From assembly GCA_039707465.1 (NCBI GenBank), contig CM077648.1, positions 22,010,119-22,074,118 on the forward strand: DNA of 64,000 nt, read 5' to 3'. Positions 51,241 through 61,629 of this stretch are shown here, piece after piece; within the stretch, counting starts at the first letter, position 1; each line of letters opens with the position of its first letter. The notes under the pieces were generated by a model. It worked only from the letters and a program-made list of their open reading frames with translations. It had not been told where the DNA came from and ran no database searches. This stretch comes from Rhabdophis nuchalis. Lineage: Eukaryota; Chordata; Lepidosauria; Squamata; Natricidae. The position numbers were made by a program, and so were the translations under genes.

Positions 51241-52610
51241 ACAGAGGAATTCTGCCATCTGCACTTCTACAACAGTCTGGTTTGGCTCTGTAACCAAACA
51301 AGACAGACACAGACTTCAACGGATAATTAGAACAGCAGAAAAAACAATTGCTACCAACCTGCCTCCCATTGAGGACCTATATACTGCACGAGTCAAAAGG
51401 AGGGCCATGAAAATAAATACAAACCTCTCACATCCTGGACATAAATTGTTTCAACCGCTACCCTCAAAACGAGGCTATAGGGCACTGCACACCAAGACAA
51501 CTAGACACAAGGACAGTTTTCCCCCCCAATGCCATCACTCTGCTAAACAACTAATTCCAACAACAGTCATATTACCTTCTAAGACTATATTACTATTCTT
51601 CTTCTCTTCCTACCTAATACCTATCTCTTCCCACCTATGACTATAACTATGTTGCTTGTATCTTTTAATTTTATATTGTTTAATTTGTTTCCTAGTATAA
51701 TTTGATTGCTTGTTAGTAACCTATGATTATCACTAAGTGTTGTATCTTATGATCGTTTCTGGGGGAGATCGTTTCCGGCTTCGGACGCGAACGGACGCGG
51801 ATCCTTGCTGTGTTGCCTCAGTTGCGCCCTTGGGCGCGGGGGGGGGGAGGTTTAAAATCCTCCCCTCTGCACGGGCGGCTTGCGGAGAGGGCCCCTATCT
51901 CGACGGCGGTCGGGGGGCTGCTCCTGCTTCGCCCTAGGAGCTGGGGAACTTTCGCGGGGGGAGTTTCCCCTTCGCTGAAGACGCTGGAACATGGAGGATG
52001 TAAGAAGGAGCTGAAACTCCAGGCTGTATGGTTGCGCCGAGGCTTCGGATTAAAAAATAATGGTATGTGCCTTATTTAGATTTTTTTTTTACATTCAATC
52101 TGATGGAAAGAGAAGATGGGGGGAGTTGGAAACAACCCCCCTGGAAATAAAGTGGCATTGCATAAAGAGTCCCGCGCTGCGGAGAGAGCGAAAGTGACTT
52201 CCGTCGGATTTATTGAAAAAGGAAGTTTCTTGTTAACCAAGGGATTTGCTGTTAAACAATGTATCCTGAGCCTTGCTACATTTTAAATTGACTGTTCCTA
52301 ATTTGTTTTTGCTCCACCCTGCCGGCAAGGCGGAAAGATGGCGTTCTCTTTGTTCTCAGGATAGAACTTTTTTTTTTTTGAAAATAAGCATTCCTCTATT
52401 TTAACAAAATTAGACTAATTTTAAAATATATAAGAAAAGGACCTGCTCTGGTGTCTTTCGGTGTTTTCTCTCTTTGTGAAACTTTCTGCTTTGTATCGTA
52501 TGATTCTTGATGAATGTATTCTATTTTATTCTCCTTATGTACTCTGAGAGCATATGCACCAAAGACAAATTCCTTGTGTATCCAATACAAACACTTGGAC
52601 AATAAAAAAT
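51241..52610 (+). mobile_element. LINE 3' end interrupted by a 739-bp insert
   Basis: Same family as 8,053-8,645: decayed RT end (NLPPIEDLYTARVKRRAMK), 3' UTR, then CACTTGGACAATAAAAAATT and a (TCTAC) tail. Between 51,753 and 52,493 lies unrelated CpG-rich DNA. Confidence 0.8.
51754..52492. other. CpG-rich insert of unknown type with a 12-bp target duplication
   Basis: 739 bp, very GC- and CpG-rich in its first 230 bp and AT-rich later. Flanked by GTATCTTATGAT (51742-51753) and GTATCGTATGAT (52493-52504), 11 of 12 identical. No poly(A), no terminal inverted repeat and no long ORF at the ends. Could be an LINE 5' UTR piece or a captured promoter. Not recognised. Confidence 0.6.
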
Positions 52611-55232
52611 TCTACTCTACTCTACTCTACTCTACTCTACTCTACTCTACTCTACTCTATATATGCACTATATATAAGAAATAATTACATCTCTACAGAA
52701 ATAGAGCACAACAATGATGAGAACTATCTTGAATGTACTTGGGTCAATATTAAAGGTTGGGGGGGGAATGATATTGTCATAGGTCTATACTACAGGCCAC
52801 CCAACCAAGCAGAGGAAGTGGATGTACTTTTTGCTAACCAGCTAACTAAGGTATGTAGGAAGCACACTGCAATAGTAATGGGAGATTTTAACTACCCTGA
52901 CATCAATTGGGAAACAAACTCTGCACCAAGTGGAAGATCCAACAGGTTCCTAACAAATCTAGCAGACAACTTTGTTTCCCAAAAGGTAGAGAAGGGAACA
53001 AGGGGATCAGCAATATTGGACTTAATTCTCACTAACAGAGAGGAAATGATAGAAGGTGTAGAAGCTACAGGAACTTTGGGGGCAAGCGATCATGAAATAC
53101 TGGAATTCAACATTATGCAAACAAAAGTAGTTGAACAAAGTCAAACCAGAGTCTTAGACTTCAAGAGAGCTAATTTCAATAAACTCAGAGAGAGCTTGGG
53201 AAGGATTCCATGGATGAGAATCCTCAAGGGGAAAACAACTCAAGAAGCTTGGGAAATTTTGAAAAATGAGATTATAAAAGCCCAGTCCAGCGCAATACCA
53301 ATGAAGAAGAAAAATAACAGTTCCCAAAAGAAACCAGCATGGCTGCATAAAGAACTCTCTGACAAATTGAAAGACAAAAAGGATAAATATAAAAAGTGGA
53401 AAAAGGGGGACATAACCAAGGCAAAATATCAGCAAATAGCCCGAGCCTGTAAAGATGAAGTGAGGAAAGCTAAGGCTCACAATGAAGAAAGGCTTGCCAA
53501 AAAAGTAAAAAATAACAAAAAAAGCTTCTTCCAACATGTTAAAAATAAGAAAAAAGTTAAGGAAACAATTGGTCCACTGCTGGGAGAAAATGGCAAGAAG
53601 ATGATAAGCAACAGGGAGAAAGCAGAACTATTTAACTCTTTTTTTGCATCTGTCTTTACACAAAGGGATAAAACAGTCCAATCAATCAAAAACAGCACCA
53701 CAAATATCAGATTAGGAACACAAGTTGAAATAGGGAAGAAAATGGTAAGTGAGCACCTGTCTGCCCTGGACGAGTTCAAATCACCAGGACCGGATGGATT
53801 ACACCCCAGGGTTCTGAAGGAACTGGCAGACGAGATCTCAGAACCACTGAACTATATCTTTCAGAGATCCTGGAGCACCGGGGAACTGCCAGAAGACTGG
53901 AAAAGAGCAGATGTGGTTCCCATCTTCAAAAAAGGAAAAAAAACAGATCCAGGAAACTATAGACCCATCAGTCTGACCTCAATACCAGGAAAGATTCTGG
54001 AAAAGATAATTAAACAACAAATAAGTGAACACCTAGAAGCAAACAAAGTAATAGCCAAAAGCCAACATGGGTTTGTCAAAAACAGATCATGCCAGACGAA
54101 TCTAATTGCATTCTTTGACAAAGTAACAAAATCAGTGGACCAGAGGAATGCTGTTGATATAATTTACCTGGACTTCAGTAAGGCATTTGATAAAGTAGAC
54201 CATAACCTACTATTAGATAAAGTAGAAAATTGTGGGTTAGACAGCAGCACCACCAAATGGATTCGTAACTGGCTGACCAACCGCACTCAATGTGTAGTCC
54301 TCAATGGAACTGCATCTACATGGAAGGAAGTATGCAGTGGAGTCCCCCAAGGCTCTGTTTTAGGCCCAGTACTCTTTAACATCTTCATCAACGATTTGGA
54401 TGAGGGGATAAATGGGGAACTCATCAAATTCGCAGACGACACCAAGCTGGCAGGAATAGCCAACACTCCAGAAGATAGGCTTAAGATACAGAAGGATCTA
54501 GACAAACTTGAACATTGGGCACTGTCTAATAAAATGAAATTCAATTGTGAAAAAAGTAAGGTCCTACATATAGGCAAGAAAAACCAAATGCACAGGTACA
54601 GTATAGGTGGTACCTTGCTCAATAGTAGCAACTGTGAGAGGGATCTCGGAATCCTAGTGGACAACCATTTAAATATGAGCCAGCAGTGTGCAGCAGCTGC
54701 CAAAAAAGCCAACACAGTTCTAGGCTGCATCAACAGAGGGATAGAATCTAGATCGCGTGAAGTGTTAATGCCACTGTATAGTGCCTTGGTAAGGCCACAC
54801 TTGGAATACTGCATACAGTTTTGGTCGCCACGATGTAGAAAAGACGTGGAGACTCTGGAAAGAGTGCAAAGAAGAGCAACCAAGATGATTAGAGGACTGG
54901 AGACTAAGACATATGAAGAACGGCTGCAGGAGCTGGGTATGTCTAGTTTGATGAAGAGAAGGACCAGGGGAGACATGATAGCAGTGTTCCGATATCTCAG
55001 AGGGTGCCACAAAGAAGAGGGAGTCAAACTTTTCTCCAAGGCACCTGGGGGCCGGACAAGGAGCAATGGGTGGAAACTAACCAAGGAGAGAAGCAACTTA
55101 GAACTAAGGAGAAATTTCCTAACAGTAAGAACAATTAACCTCTGGAACAGCTTGCCTCCAGCAGTTGTGAATGCCCCAACCCTGGAAGTCTTTAAAAAGA
55201 TGTTAGACAGCCATTTGTCTGAAATGGTATAA
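52554..55232 (+). CDS. CR1 ORF2 (partial endonuclease + reverse transcriptase), open frame
   Basis: An 892-codon open frame. Roughly the first 35-50 codons come from the tail and TCTAC repeat of the upstream LINE (STLLYSTLLYS). CR1 homology then starts near DENYLECTWVNIKGWGGNDI. Endonuclease motifs are MGDFNYPDINWE and GASDHEILEF; the amino-terminal part of that domain is missing. RT motifs are [50 protein letters not shown] and the catalytic LIKFADDTKLAG, ending HLSEMV. No stop or frameshift. Without a complete endonuclease it should not retrotranspose by itself. It is an element gene, not a host gene. Confidence 0.85.
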   Translation: MHQRQIPCVSNTNTWTIKNSTLLYSTLLYSTLLYSIYALYIRNNYISTEIEHNNDENYLECTWVNIKGWGGNDIVIGLYYRPPNQAEEVDVLFANQLTKVCRKHTAIVMGDFNYPDINWETNSAPSGRSNRFLTNLADNFVSQKVEKGTRGSAILDLILTNREEMIEGVEATGTLGASDHEILEFNIMQTKVVEQSQTRVLDFKRANFNKLRESLGRIPWMRILKGKTTQEAWEILKNEIIKAQSSAIPMKKKNNSSQKKPAWLHKELSDKLKDKKDKYKKWKKGDITKAKYQQIARACKDEVRKAKAHNEERLAKKVKNNKKSFFQHVKNKKKVKETIGPLLGENGKKMISNREKAELFNSFFASVFTQRDKTVQSIKNSTTNIRLGTQVEIGKKMVSEHLSALDEFKSPGPDGLHPRVLKELADEISEPLNYIFQRSWSTGELPEDWKRADVVPIFKKGKKTDPGNYRPISLTSIPGKILEKIIKQQISEHLEANKVIAKSQHGFVKNRSCQTNLIAFFDKVTKSVDQRNAVDIIYLDFSKAFDKVDHNLLLDKVENCGLDSSTTKWIRNWLTNRTQCVVLNGTASTWKEVCSGVPQGSVLGPVLFNIFINDLDEGINGELIKFADDTKLAGIANTPEDRLKIQKDLDKLEHWALSNKMKFNCEKSKVLHIGKKNQMHRYSIGGTLLNSSNCERDLGILVDNHLNMSQQCAAAAKKANTVLGCINRGIESRSREVLMPLYSALVRPHLEYCIQFWSPRCRKDVETLERVQRRATKMIRGLETKTYEERLQELGMSSLMKRRTRGDMIAVFRYLRGCHKEEGVKLFSKAPGGRTRSNGWKLTKERSNLELRRNFLTVRTINLWNSLPPAVVNAPTLEVFKKMLDSHLSEMV
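52611..52655 (+). repeat. (TCTAC)9 microsatellite
   Basis: Nine perfect TCTAC units forming the tail of the upstream LINE; the CR1 begins shortly after. Confidence 0.95.
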
Positions 55233-55312
55233 GGTTCCTGCCCATGCAGGGGGTTGGACTAGAAGACCTACAAGGTCCCTTCCAACTCTGCTATTGTATT
55301 GTATTGTATTAT
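52660..55312 (+). mobile_element. CR1 LINE, 5' truncated, coding frame intact
   Basis: 2.65 kb: partial endonuclease, whole RT and 3' UTR ending GGTTGGACTAGAAGACCTAC, CCAACTCTGC and (TATTG)n. The frame is unbroken to the stop at 55,232, so it is a recent insertion. Confidence 0.92.
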
Positions 55313-55685
55313 CCGTGATGGTGAACCTTTGGCACAGGTGCCATAGGTGGCACACGAAACCATTTCTTAGGGCACGCAAGGCGTTGCCCTGTCAGCTCCA
55401 GTGTGAATGTGTGCGCTGGCCAGCTGATTTAGGCCTTCTTTTGAGGCCATTTTTCGCCCTATGGAGGCTTCAGGGAAGCTCCTGAAGCCTCTGGAGGTTG
55501 GGGAAGGAGGCTGTTTTCACCCTTCCCAGGCTCCTAGAAAGCCTCTGGAGCCCGGGGAGGGCGAAAAAAGCGTGTCAAAAGCAGGAGGTAGCACACATAG
55601 CATTCTGGGTGTGGCACGCCCATGCCTGACCCCCCCTATGCTCCCCAGCTTTTGGCACGTGAGCCAAAAAAGGTTAGCCCTCACT
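55313..55685. mobile_element. hAT-type element (GTGATGG family) at the CR1 tail
   Basis: CCGTGATGGTGAACC to GGTTAGCCCTCACTG; interior GGGCACGCAAGGCGTTGCCC as in 16,390-16,746. No clear duplication: the left flank is the CR1 TATTG tail. Confidence 0.65.
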
Positions 55686-56122
55686 GCTATATATCATTAA
55701 TGTATCTTCCTTCATCAGCTGGGACTGAGTAAGTTTTTGATAGGGAAAATTGTAGAGAATTGCAGTGTTCAAAGGAAAATGCACTGTCATCTATATAAAT
55801 AAAAATATAAAATAGTTTGTACGAAGCAGCTAATCTCAAAAACTACTGCACTGATTTACACCAAATTTTGACACAATGTTCCCAAGGACTTCCGATAATA
55901 GAATACGTACTCATTTTGTGCCTAGCACACGTGTGTCATGTGCAAGGTACACACATGTAAAATGTACCCACTGATCAGGTTTTCACCTCCCTGTAGCCCC
56001 ACCCATTAGGCTGCTTTTCAACTGTCATTTCCTCAGCAATGTATGGAAGCCTAAAAGTGCCAAAACACAGAGGATAGCAAACTCCCAAGTGGTCCATAGA
56101 GAGAGAGAGGGAGAAATACAGT

Positions 56123-56483
56123 TTAATAAAAGAGGGACTAGGGGAGACATGATAGCAGCCTTCCAATATGTCAGGGGTTGCCACAAAGAAGAGGGAGTCA
56201 AGCTATTCTCCAGGGCATCTGAGGACAGAACAAGAAGCAATGGGTGAAAACTAATCAAGGAGAGAAGCAACTTAGAACTGAGGAGGAATTTCCTGACAGT
56301 TAGAACAATTAACCAGTGGAACAGCTTGCCTCCAAAAGTTGTGAATGCCCCAACACTGCAAGTCTTCAAGAAGATGTTGGATAGCCATTTGTCTGAAATG
56401 GTATAGGGCTTCCTGCCTAGGCAGGGAGTTGGACTAGATGACATCCAAGGTCCCTTCCAACTCTGCTATTGTATTATTGTATT
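56123..56483 (+). mobile_element. CR1 3' end inside the array
   Basis: RGLGETW..-type remnant, GGTTGCCACAAAGAAGAGGG, then GGAGTTGGACTAGATGACAT and a TATTG tail. Flanked by ACAGT at 56118-56122 and 56484-56488. The unit GAGAGGGAGAAATACAGT stands on its left, the array on its right. Confidence 0.85.
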
Positions 56484-56594
56484 ACAGTAGGTAGGTAAAT
56501 AGGGGAATAGATAGGGAGAAATACAGTAGGTAGGTAGGTAGGTAGATAGAGGGATAGATAGAGAGGGAGAAATACGGTAGGTAGGTAGGTAGGG

Positions 56595-56660
<66 letters not shown>

Positions 56661-58526
56661 AACCTAGGTAGGTAGGTAGGTAGGTAGGTAGGTAGGTAGG
56701 TAGGTAGGTAGGGGATAGATAGAGAGGGAGAAATACAGTAGGTAGGTAGGTAGGTAGGTAGATAGAGGGAGAAAGGAAGAAATACGGTAGGTAGGTAGGT
56801 AGGTGGATAGATAGAGAGGGAGAAATACAGTAGGTAGGTAGATAGGTAGGTAGACAAAGGGAGAAAGGGAGAAATACAGTAGGTAGGTAGGTAGAGGGAT
56901 AGATAGAGAGGAAGAAATACAGTATGTAGGTAGATAGGTAGATAGGGGGATAGATAGAGAGGGAGAAATAGAGTAGGTAGGTAGGTAGGTAGGTAGGTAG
57001 GCAGGCAGGGGGATAGACAGAGAGGGAAAATACAGTAGGTAGGTAGGTAGATAGGGGGATAGATAGGGAGAAATACAGTAGGTAGGTAGGTAGAGGGAGA
57101 AAGGAAGAAATACAGTATGTAGGTAGATAGGTAGATAGGGGGATAGATAGAGAGGGAGAAATAGAGTAGGTGGGTAGGTAGATAGAGGGAGAAAGGAAGA
57201 AATACAGTTGGTAGGTAAATAGAGGGATAGACAGAGAGGGAGAAATACAGTAGGTAGGTAGGTAGGTAGGCAGGGGGGGATAGACAGAGAGGGAGAAATA
57301 CAGTAGGTAGGTAGGTAGATAGTGGGATAGATAGGGAGAAATACAGTAGGTAGGTAGGTAGGTAGGTAGAGGGAGAAAGGAAGAAATACAGTAGGTAGGT
57401 AGGTAGGTAGAGGGATAGTTAGAGAGGGATAAATACAGTAGGTAGGTAGGTAGAGGGATAGATAGAAGGGAGATACAGTAGGTAGGTAGGTAGGTAGATA
57501 GGGGGATAGATAGGGATAAATACAGTAGGTAGGTAGGTAGGTAGCTAGAGGTAGAAAGGAAGAAATACAGTAGGTAGGTAAGTAGAGGGATAGACAGTGA
57601 GGGAGAAATACAGTAGGTAGGTAGGTAGGTGGATAGATAGATAGGGAGAAATACAGTAGGTAGGTAGGTAGGTAGAGGGATAAAGGAAGACATACAGTAG
57701 GTAGGTAAATAGAAGGATAGACAGAGAGGGAGAAATACAGTAGGTAGGTAGGTAGGTAGGTAGGTAGGTAGGTAGGTAGGTAGGTAGAGGAATAGAGAGA
57801 GAGGGATAAATACAGAAGGTAGGTAGATAGAGGGATAGATAGAGAGGGAGATACAGTAGGTAGGTAGGTAGATAGGGGGATAGATAGGGAGAAATACAGT
57901 AGGTAGGTAGGTAGAGGGATAGATAGAGAGGGAGAAATACAGTAGGTAGGTAGGTAGAGGGATAGATAGAGAGGGAGATACGGTAGGTAGGTAGGTAGGT
58001 AGGTAGATAGATAGGGGGATAGATAGGGAGAAATACAGTAGGTAGGTAAGTAGAGGGATAGACAGAGAGGGAGAAATACAGTAGGTAGGTAGGTAGATAG
58101 AGGGAGAAAGTAAGAAATACAGTAGGTAGGTAGGTAGGTAGGTAGGTAGGTAGGTAGGTAGGTAGAGGGATAGATAGAGAGGAAGAAATACAGTATGTAG
58201 GTAGGTAGAGGGATACATAGAGAGGGAGATACAGTAGGTAGGTAGGTAGATAGGGCTAGACAGAGAGGGAGAAATACAGTAGGTAGGTAGGTAGGTAGGT
58301 AGGTAGGTAAGTAGGTAGGTAGGTAGGTAGGTAGGTAGGTGGATAGATAGATAGATAGCTAGATAGGGAGAAATACAGTAGGTAGGTAGGTAGAGGGATA
58401 GATAGAGAGGGAGAAATACAGTATGTAGGTAGGTAGGTAGATAGATAGAGGGAGAAAGGAAGAAATACAGTAGGTAGGTAGGTAGAGGGATAGATAGAGA
58501 GGGAGAAATACGGTAGGTAGGTAGGT
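56484..58526. repeat. 2 kb GGTA/GATA composite minisatellite
   Basis: Higher-order units of about 40-60 bp: (GGTA)3-10, then GAGGGATAGATAGAGAGG or similar, then GAGAAATACAGTA. Pure GATA runs sit at 56,597-56,660. Unit length varies by the number of GGTA tetramers. GATA/GACA-rich arrays are known from snakes (Bkm satellite); a direct link is not shown. Confidence 0.95.
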
Positions 58527-58929
58527 TGGGGGTTATACAGTGGTTGTATGTATGTGTGCAGGTGTAGATCTACACACAGATTCGTTGGCCATTTAACCAG
58601 ACTGTGCCACAGCAACGCGTGGCCGGGTATAGCTAGTTGAGTCATAAAAATGATGACCTGATCATCTCTGGAATATTTGCTAAATATGAAATTGCACCAT
58701 CTAGTGGCAGACTAGTTTACAGCATTGCCATGGGTTTCCTACACCAAGCAATGAAATTTTCTTTACCCCTGCAAAGAGATGCTAAATGAATGTTTTTTTG
58801 AATTTTAGATGAGGCAAGAAGAGATTTGTGTCATCTTCTGGGGATTTTTAAATAAGGAAGAACACATAAAGATCAAAGATGGATTTCTGCCTGCCTTCCA
58901 GCCCTGGACCACAAACTGTTTATCTGTAA

Positions 58930-59640
58930 ACAGAATTGAATTAATGGAAAAGATATCTAGAACAAGTTACACTGAATTATAATCTTAAACAGATTGGTTT
59001 AAATGATGTACGTGACATCATTGGTACACGAGACCAGATAAATTGTCAAAAATATGAAAAAGAAGTATTTGTTGGAAATGTAATGAAACCGAGGGAATAT
59101 TCTTTCATCTTTGGTGGAGATGCAATAAATCCGGAAAATATTGGGATCACGTATGTATTTTGATGCAGAAGATTTTTAAAGATAAATGTACAACTGAAAC
59201 TAGTGGTTGTGCAAGAGCAGGTGAAATATTGTGATCTGGTAGGATTTTGGCCAGGATACTGGGTGATAAAAGATTGTCTATCACAGGGGTCAGCAATCTT
59301 AAACACTCAAAGAGCCACAAAGGTCCTAAACGGAAACCCCCTATTCAATTCTGGAGCCAACCAAAAGTCCGGGTTCCCCTACCATAGAGTCTCCTCCTAG
59401 CACAGCATCCTTTTTCCTCTACCTGTCCTAACCGAACGCCCTATCAATTGTGGAGCTGACTGGTGACAGGAAGCTGCAGCAGAGAGAGGAAAGAGCCACA
59501 TGTGGCTCCAGAGCCACAGTTTGCTCAGCCTTGTTTTATCATATTGAATAGTTCCAGGATATGGTCAGTATTCTATATGAATCCTGCCAAAAAATGGGCT
59601 AAACTATGTACAATTTGAAAAATAACTAAAAAGAAGTGCC
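58930..59640 (+). mobile_element. Old L1 fragment, split by a hAT element
   Basis: Around 59,073-59,150 the plus strand reads CWKCNETEGIFFHLWWRCNK, the Cys/His-rich C-terminal end of L1 ORF2. Frame broken. The L1-like sequence appears to resume after 59,545 (CCTGCCAAAAAATGGGC). Confidence 0.65.
59284..59533. mobile_element. hAT-type element (CAGGGGTCAGCAATC)
   Basis: Starts CAGGGGTCAGCAATC and ends near CAGCCTTG; flanks GTCTATCA / TTTTATCA match at only 6 of 8. Confidence 0.55.
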
Positions 59641-60038
59641 TTGGACCTTGCACAGGATTTCCAAAAGATCACCAAAGATGCTGCTGCTTTCAAAATCACA
59701 TTAGATTCAAGGAGTGGTTTCCTTAAAGCAGCAACGTCTCTCTTCCAGGTTCACAGAGAAGTGGGGCTGAAAAGTGTGGAACTACTTTAATGAGTGAGAG
59801 AGAATGAATTTTATCTGAATAATTCTGCCAACATGCTCAACACCCTGTATGGCTTAATTCATTAACCCTACTACAGGGTCTTGCCTGAAACTAGCCCCAT
59901 ATGTAATTTCAATGTTCTAATTCTGCAGCACATTTGCTAATTTATAGTTTAGCACAATGTACCAAAACAGGAGATTTATTCAAAAATATTTATTATCTGC
60001 ATAAGAAAAAATAATATATTGTTTTGAAATGCTTTAGG

Positions 60039-60554
60039 GGTGAAATGTTTGGCCTGTTCACCCGAACCAGTAGTAAAAGTGCTTTTAAAAAGTAAAAAAA
60101 AAAAAGGTTCCGACAATCGAGAAGCACAACTGATCATTGGAACCATTTTTACTTTTTTTAAAGCATTTTTTTTTACTACCGGTTTGGGCAAATAGGTAAA
60201 AAAATGCTTTAAGACGTTTTTACAAAGGTTCCGATGATTAGCTGTGACAATCGGTTGTGCTGTGCGATTGTTGGGACATTTTTCCCGAACCAGTAGTAAA
60301 AAAATGCTTACATTTAAAAAAAAAAAAGATTCCAACGATCTGATTGCCACAGCTGATCGTGTGTGAGATTGTGTGTGAGTCAGTTGTGTAGCTTTTGTGT
60401 AAAGTGTGATACTTTGTCTTTGAGCTCTCTGTGACTCTGTGAGGCTCCTGCTTGTTGCACCAAGCCACCCCCGCCCGGTCACATGACCACCAAGCCACGC
60501 CTACCAAGCCATGCCCACAGAACCGGTAGAGAAAAATTTTGAATTTCACCACTG
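60039..60554. mobile_element. hAT-type element (GTGAAAT...ATTTCACCACTG)
   Basis: GGTGAAATG at the left and GAATTTCACCACTG at the right; internal repeats of CGAACCAGTAGTAAAA separated by A/T runs. Left terminus uncertain. Confidence 0.55.
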
Positions 60555-60745
60555 CTCCAAGGTGATTAATAAATTTATATGAACTCTAACGCCAGGTGTA
60601 TCAGACCTAAGAAAAGTGGCAGAGTTACGTTTGGAAAAGCAGAATGGGGAACAAAGCCCAGAGTAAATTTTGAGGGCCTTCCAGTTTGCTCTCTGCTAAT
60701 CTGGACAAGGTTAAAAGAAAATTGTGATCCCTATCTAAATTACTG

Positions 60746-60893
60746 ACAACTTGTGGCCTAGAGGTGGAGCTCTTGCCTCACAAGCAGGAGGTTGTGAGTT
60801 CGATCCAAGGTAGAGGAACATGTAGGGTCTCCTGCTTGGGCAGGGGGTTGGACTAGATGACCTGCAAGATCCCTTCCAACTCTGTTAATCTGG
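60746..60893 (+). mobile_element. Chimeric SINE: tRNA-like head, CR1 3' tail
   Basis: A-box-like TGGCCTAGAGG (about 60,754) and B-box-like AGTTCGATCC (60,798-60,807) make a pol III promoter with about 44 bp spacing. From 60,823 it is the CR1 3' end: GGGTCTCCTGCTTGGGCAGG, GGTTGGACTAGATGACCTGC, CCTTCCAACTCTGTTAAT. No other copy in the window. Confidence 0.75.
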
Positions 60894-61094
60894 AGTCCCA
60901 AGCTCTATACGAGATCCACGGCAGTGAGTTTGAATGATTCTTAGTACTGGGCCACATAAAATTATGAATACTCATAATTTAGCAAGTCAGGATTTCACTT
61001 GATGATCATCCTATCACCAAATTCACTCCTTATTTGGAAAAGCGCTCTGACAGCTTTATTTCTGGCATCTCTTTTTATTGTTAAGTGGAGCTGA

Positions 61095-61487
61095 TTAACG
61101 GAATAAATAATTTATGCTTCCAGGAGTAAGCCCTGCATTTTGCCCCATTTCTTGCTTACAGTACCGTGTCCAAGAAACCATGGGGTTACTTATGTCTGCA
61201 TATGGTAGGAAGATGTCATAAAAGAAGTGATGTGCACAGAATGCTGGGGTTAAAACAATTCTTGGGTTCCAGTCCAAAGCTGCTGTGTCTCTACTGTTGT
61301 TCAGGGAAAGCAAAAGATAGGTTGAAAAGCTCATCCAATTGCTTGAGACAAGGGCTTCAATGTATTGCAAAAGTTGCTTCGCCTCTTCGGAGAAGAGTAG
61401 TTCAAAATCAGAAAAGCAAACCATTTGACTCAACTGAAGAAGTGCAAGCAGCAGTAGAATAACTACTAAGATTTCACAAGCCCCCAC
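61095..61487. other. Unrecognised pair of overlapping open frames
   Basis: Plus-strand frame of 98 codons (61,166-61,462) ending FDSTEEVQAAVE, and a minus-strand frame of 130 codons (61,487-61,095) starting with a hydrophobic stretch, LVVILLLLALLQLS. Neither matches a family I recognise. The plus-strand end resembles the STEEVQ phrase of mariner-type transposases, but too little remains to assign it. Confidence 0.25.
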
Positions 61488-61629
61488 ATTCCGCTAGATA
61501 TATGAGAGGTATTTTGCTGATATTGTATAATTTGGTAAAGGCTCCTAATTTCCAATATTGCTTCAGTTCGGCGTTTAAGTACAGTGAAGATGGCTACCAT
61601 AATACTATGATATCTTGATGCATATGAAT

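Larger units (their letters stand above)
55790..58636 (+). mobile_element. Candidate non-autonomous Helitron with CR1 and minisatellite cargo
   Basis: Starts TCTATATAAATAAAAAT after an A and ends in CTAG before a T, as rolling-circle Helitrons do. About 10 bases before CTAG is a short hairpin, GCCAC-AGCAACGC-GTGGC. The 5' part has AAAACTACTGCACTGATTTA / CACCAAATTTTGACACAATG, a block I associate with vertebrate Helitrons. There are no inverted ends or target duplication. Cargo: a CR1 3' end (56,123-56,483) and the array (56,484-58,526). No Rep/helicase ORF. Confidence 0.7.

Noticed and set aside
54287..55096. 269-codon minus-strand ORF
   Set aside because: Antisense shadow of the CR1 RT frame; the same shadow appears behind every CR1 copy.
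56482..58218. 578-codon minus-strand ORF as a repetitive protein
   Set aside because: It lies wholly in the GGTA/GATA array; the Tyr-Leu-Pro-Thr repeats are the translation of tetramers.
56484..58526. Possible CRISPR array
   Set aside because: Repeats are tandem tetramers without unique spacers, in vertebrate DNA.
60746..60822. Functional tRNA gene
   Set aside because: A and B boxes are present, but the CR1 tail follows and no complete cloverleaf was evident; better explained as a SINE head.
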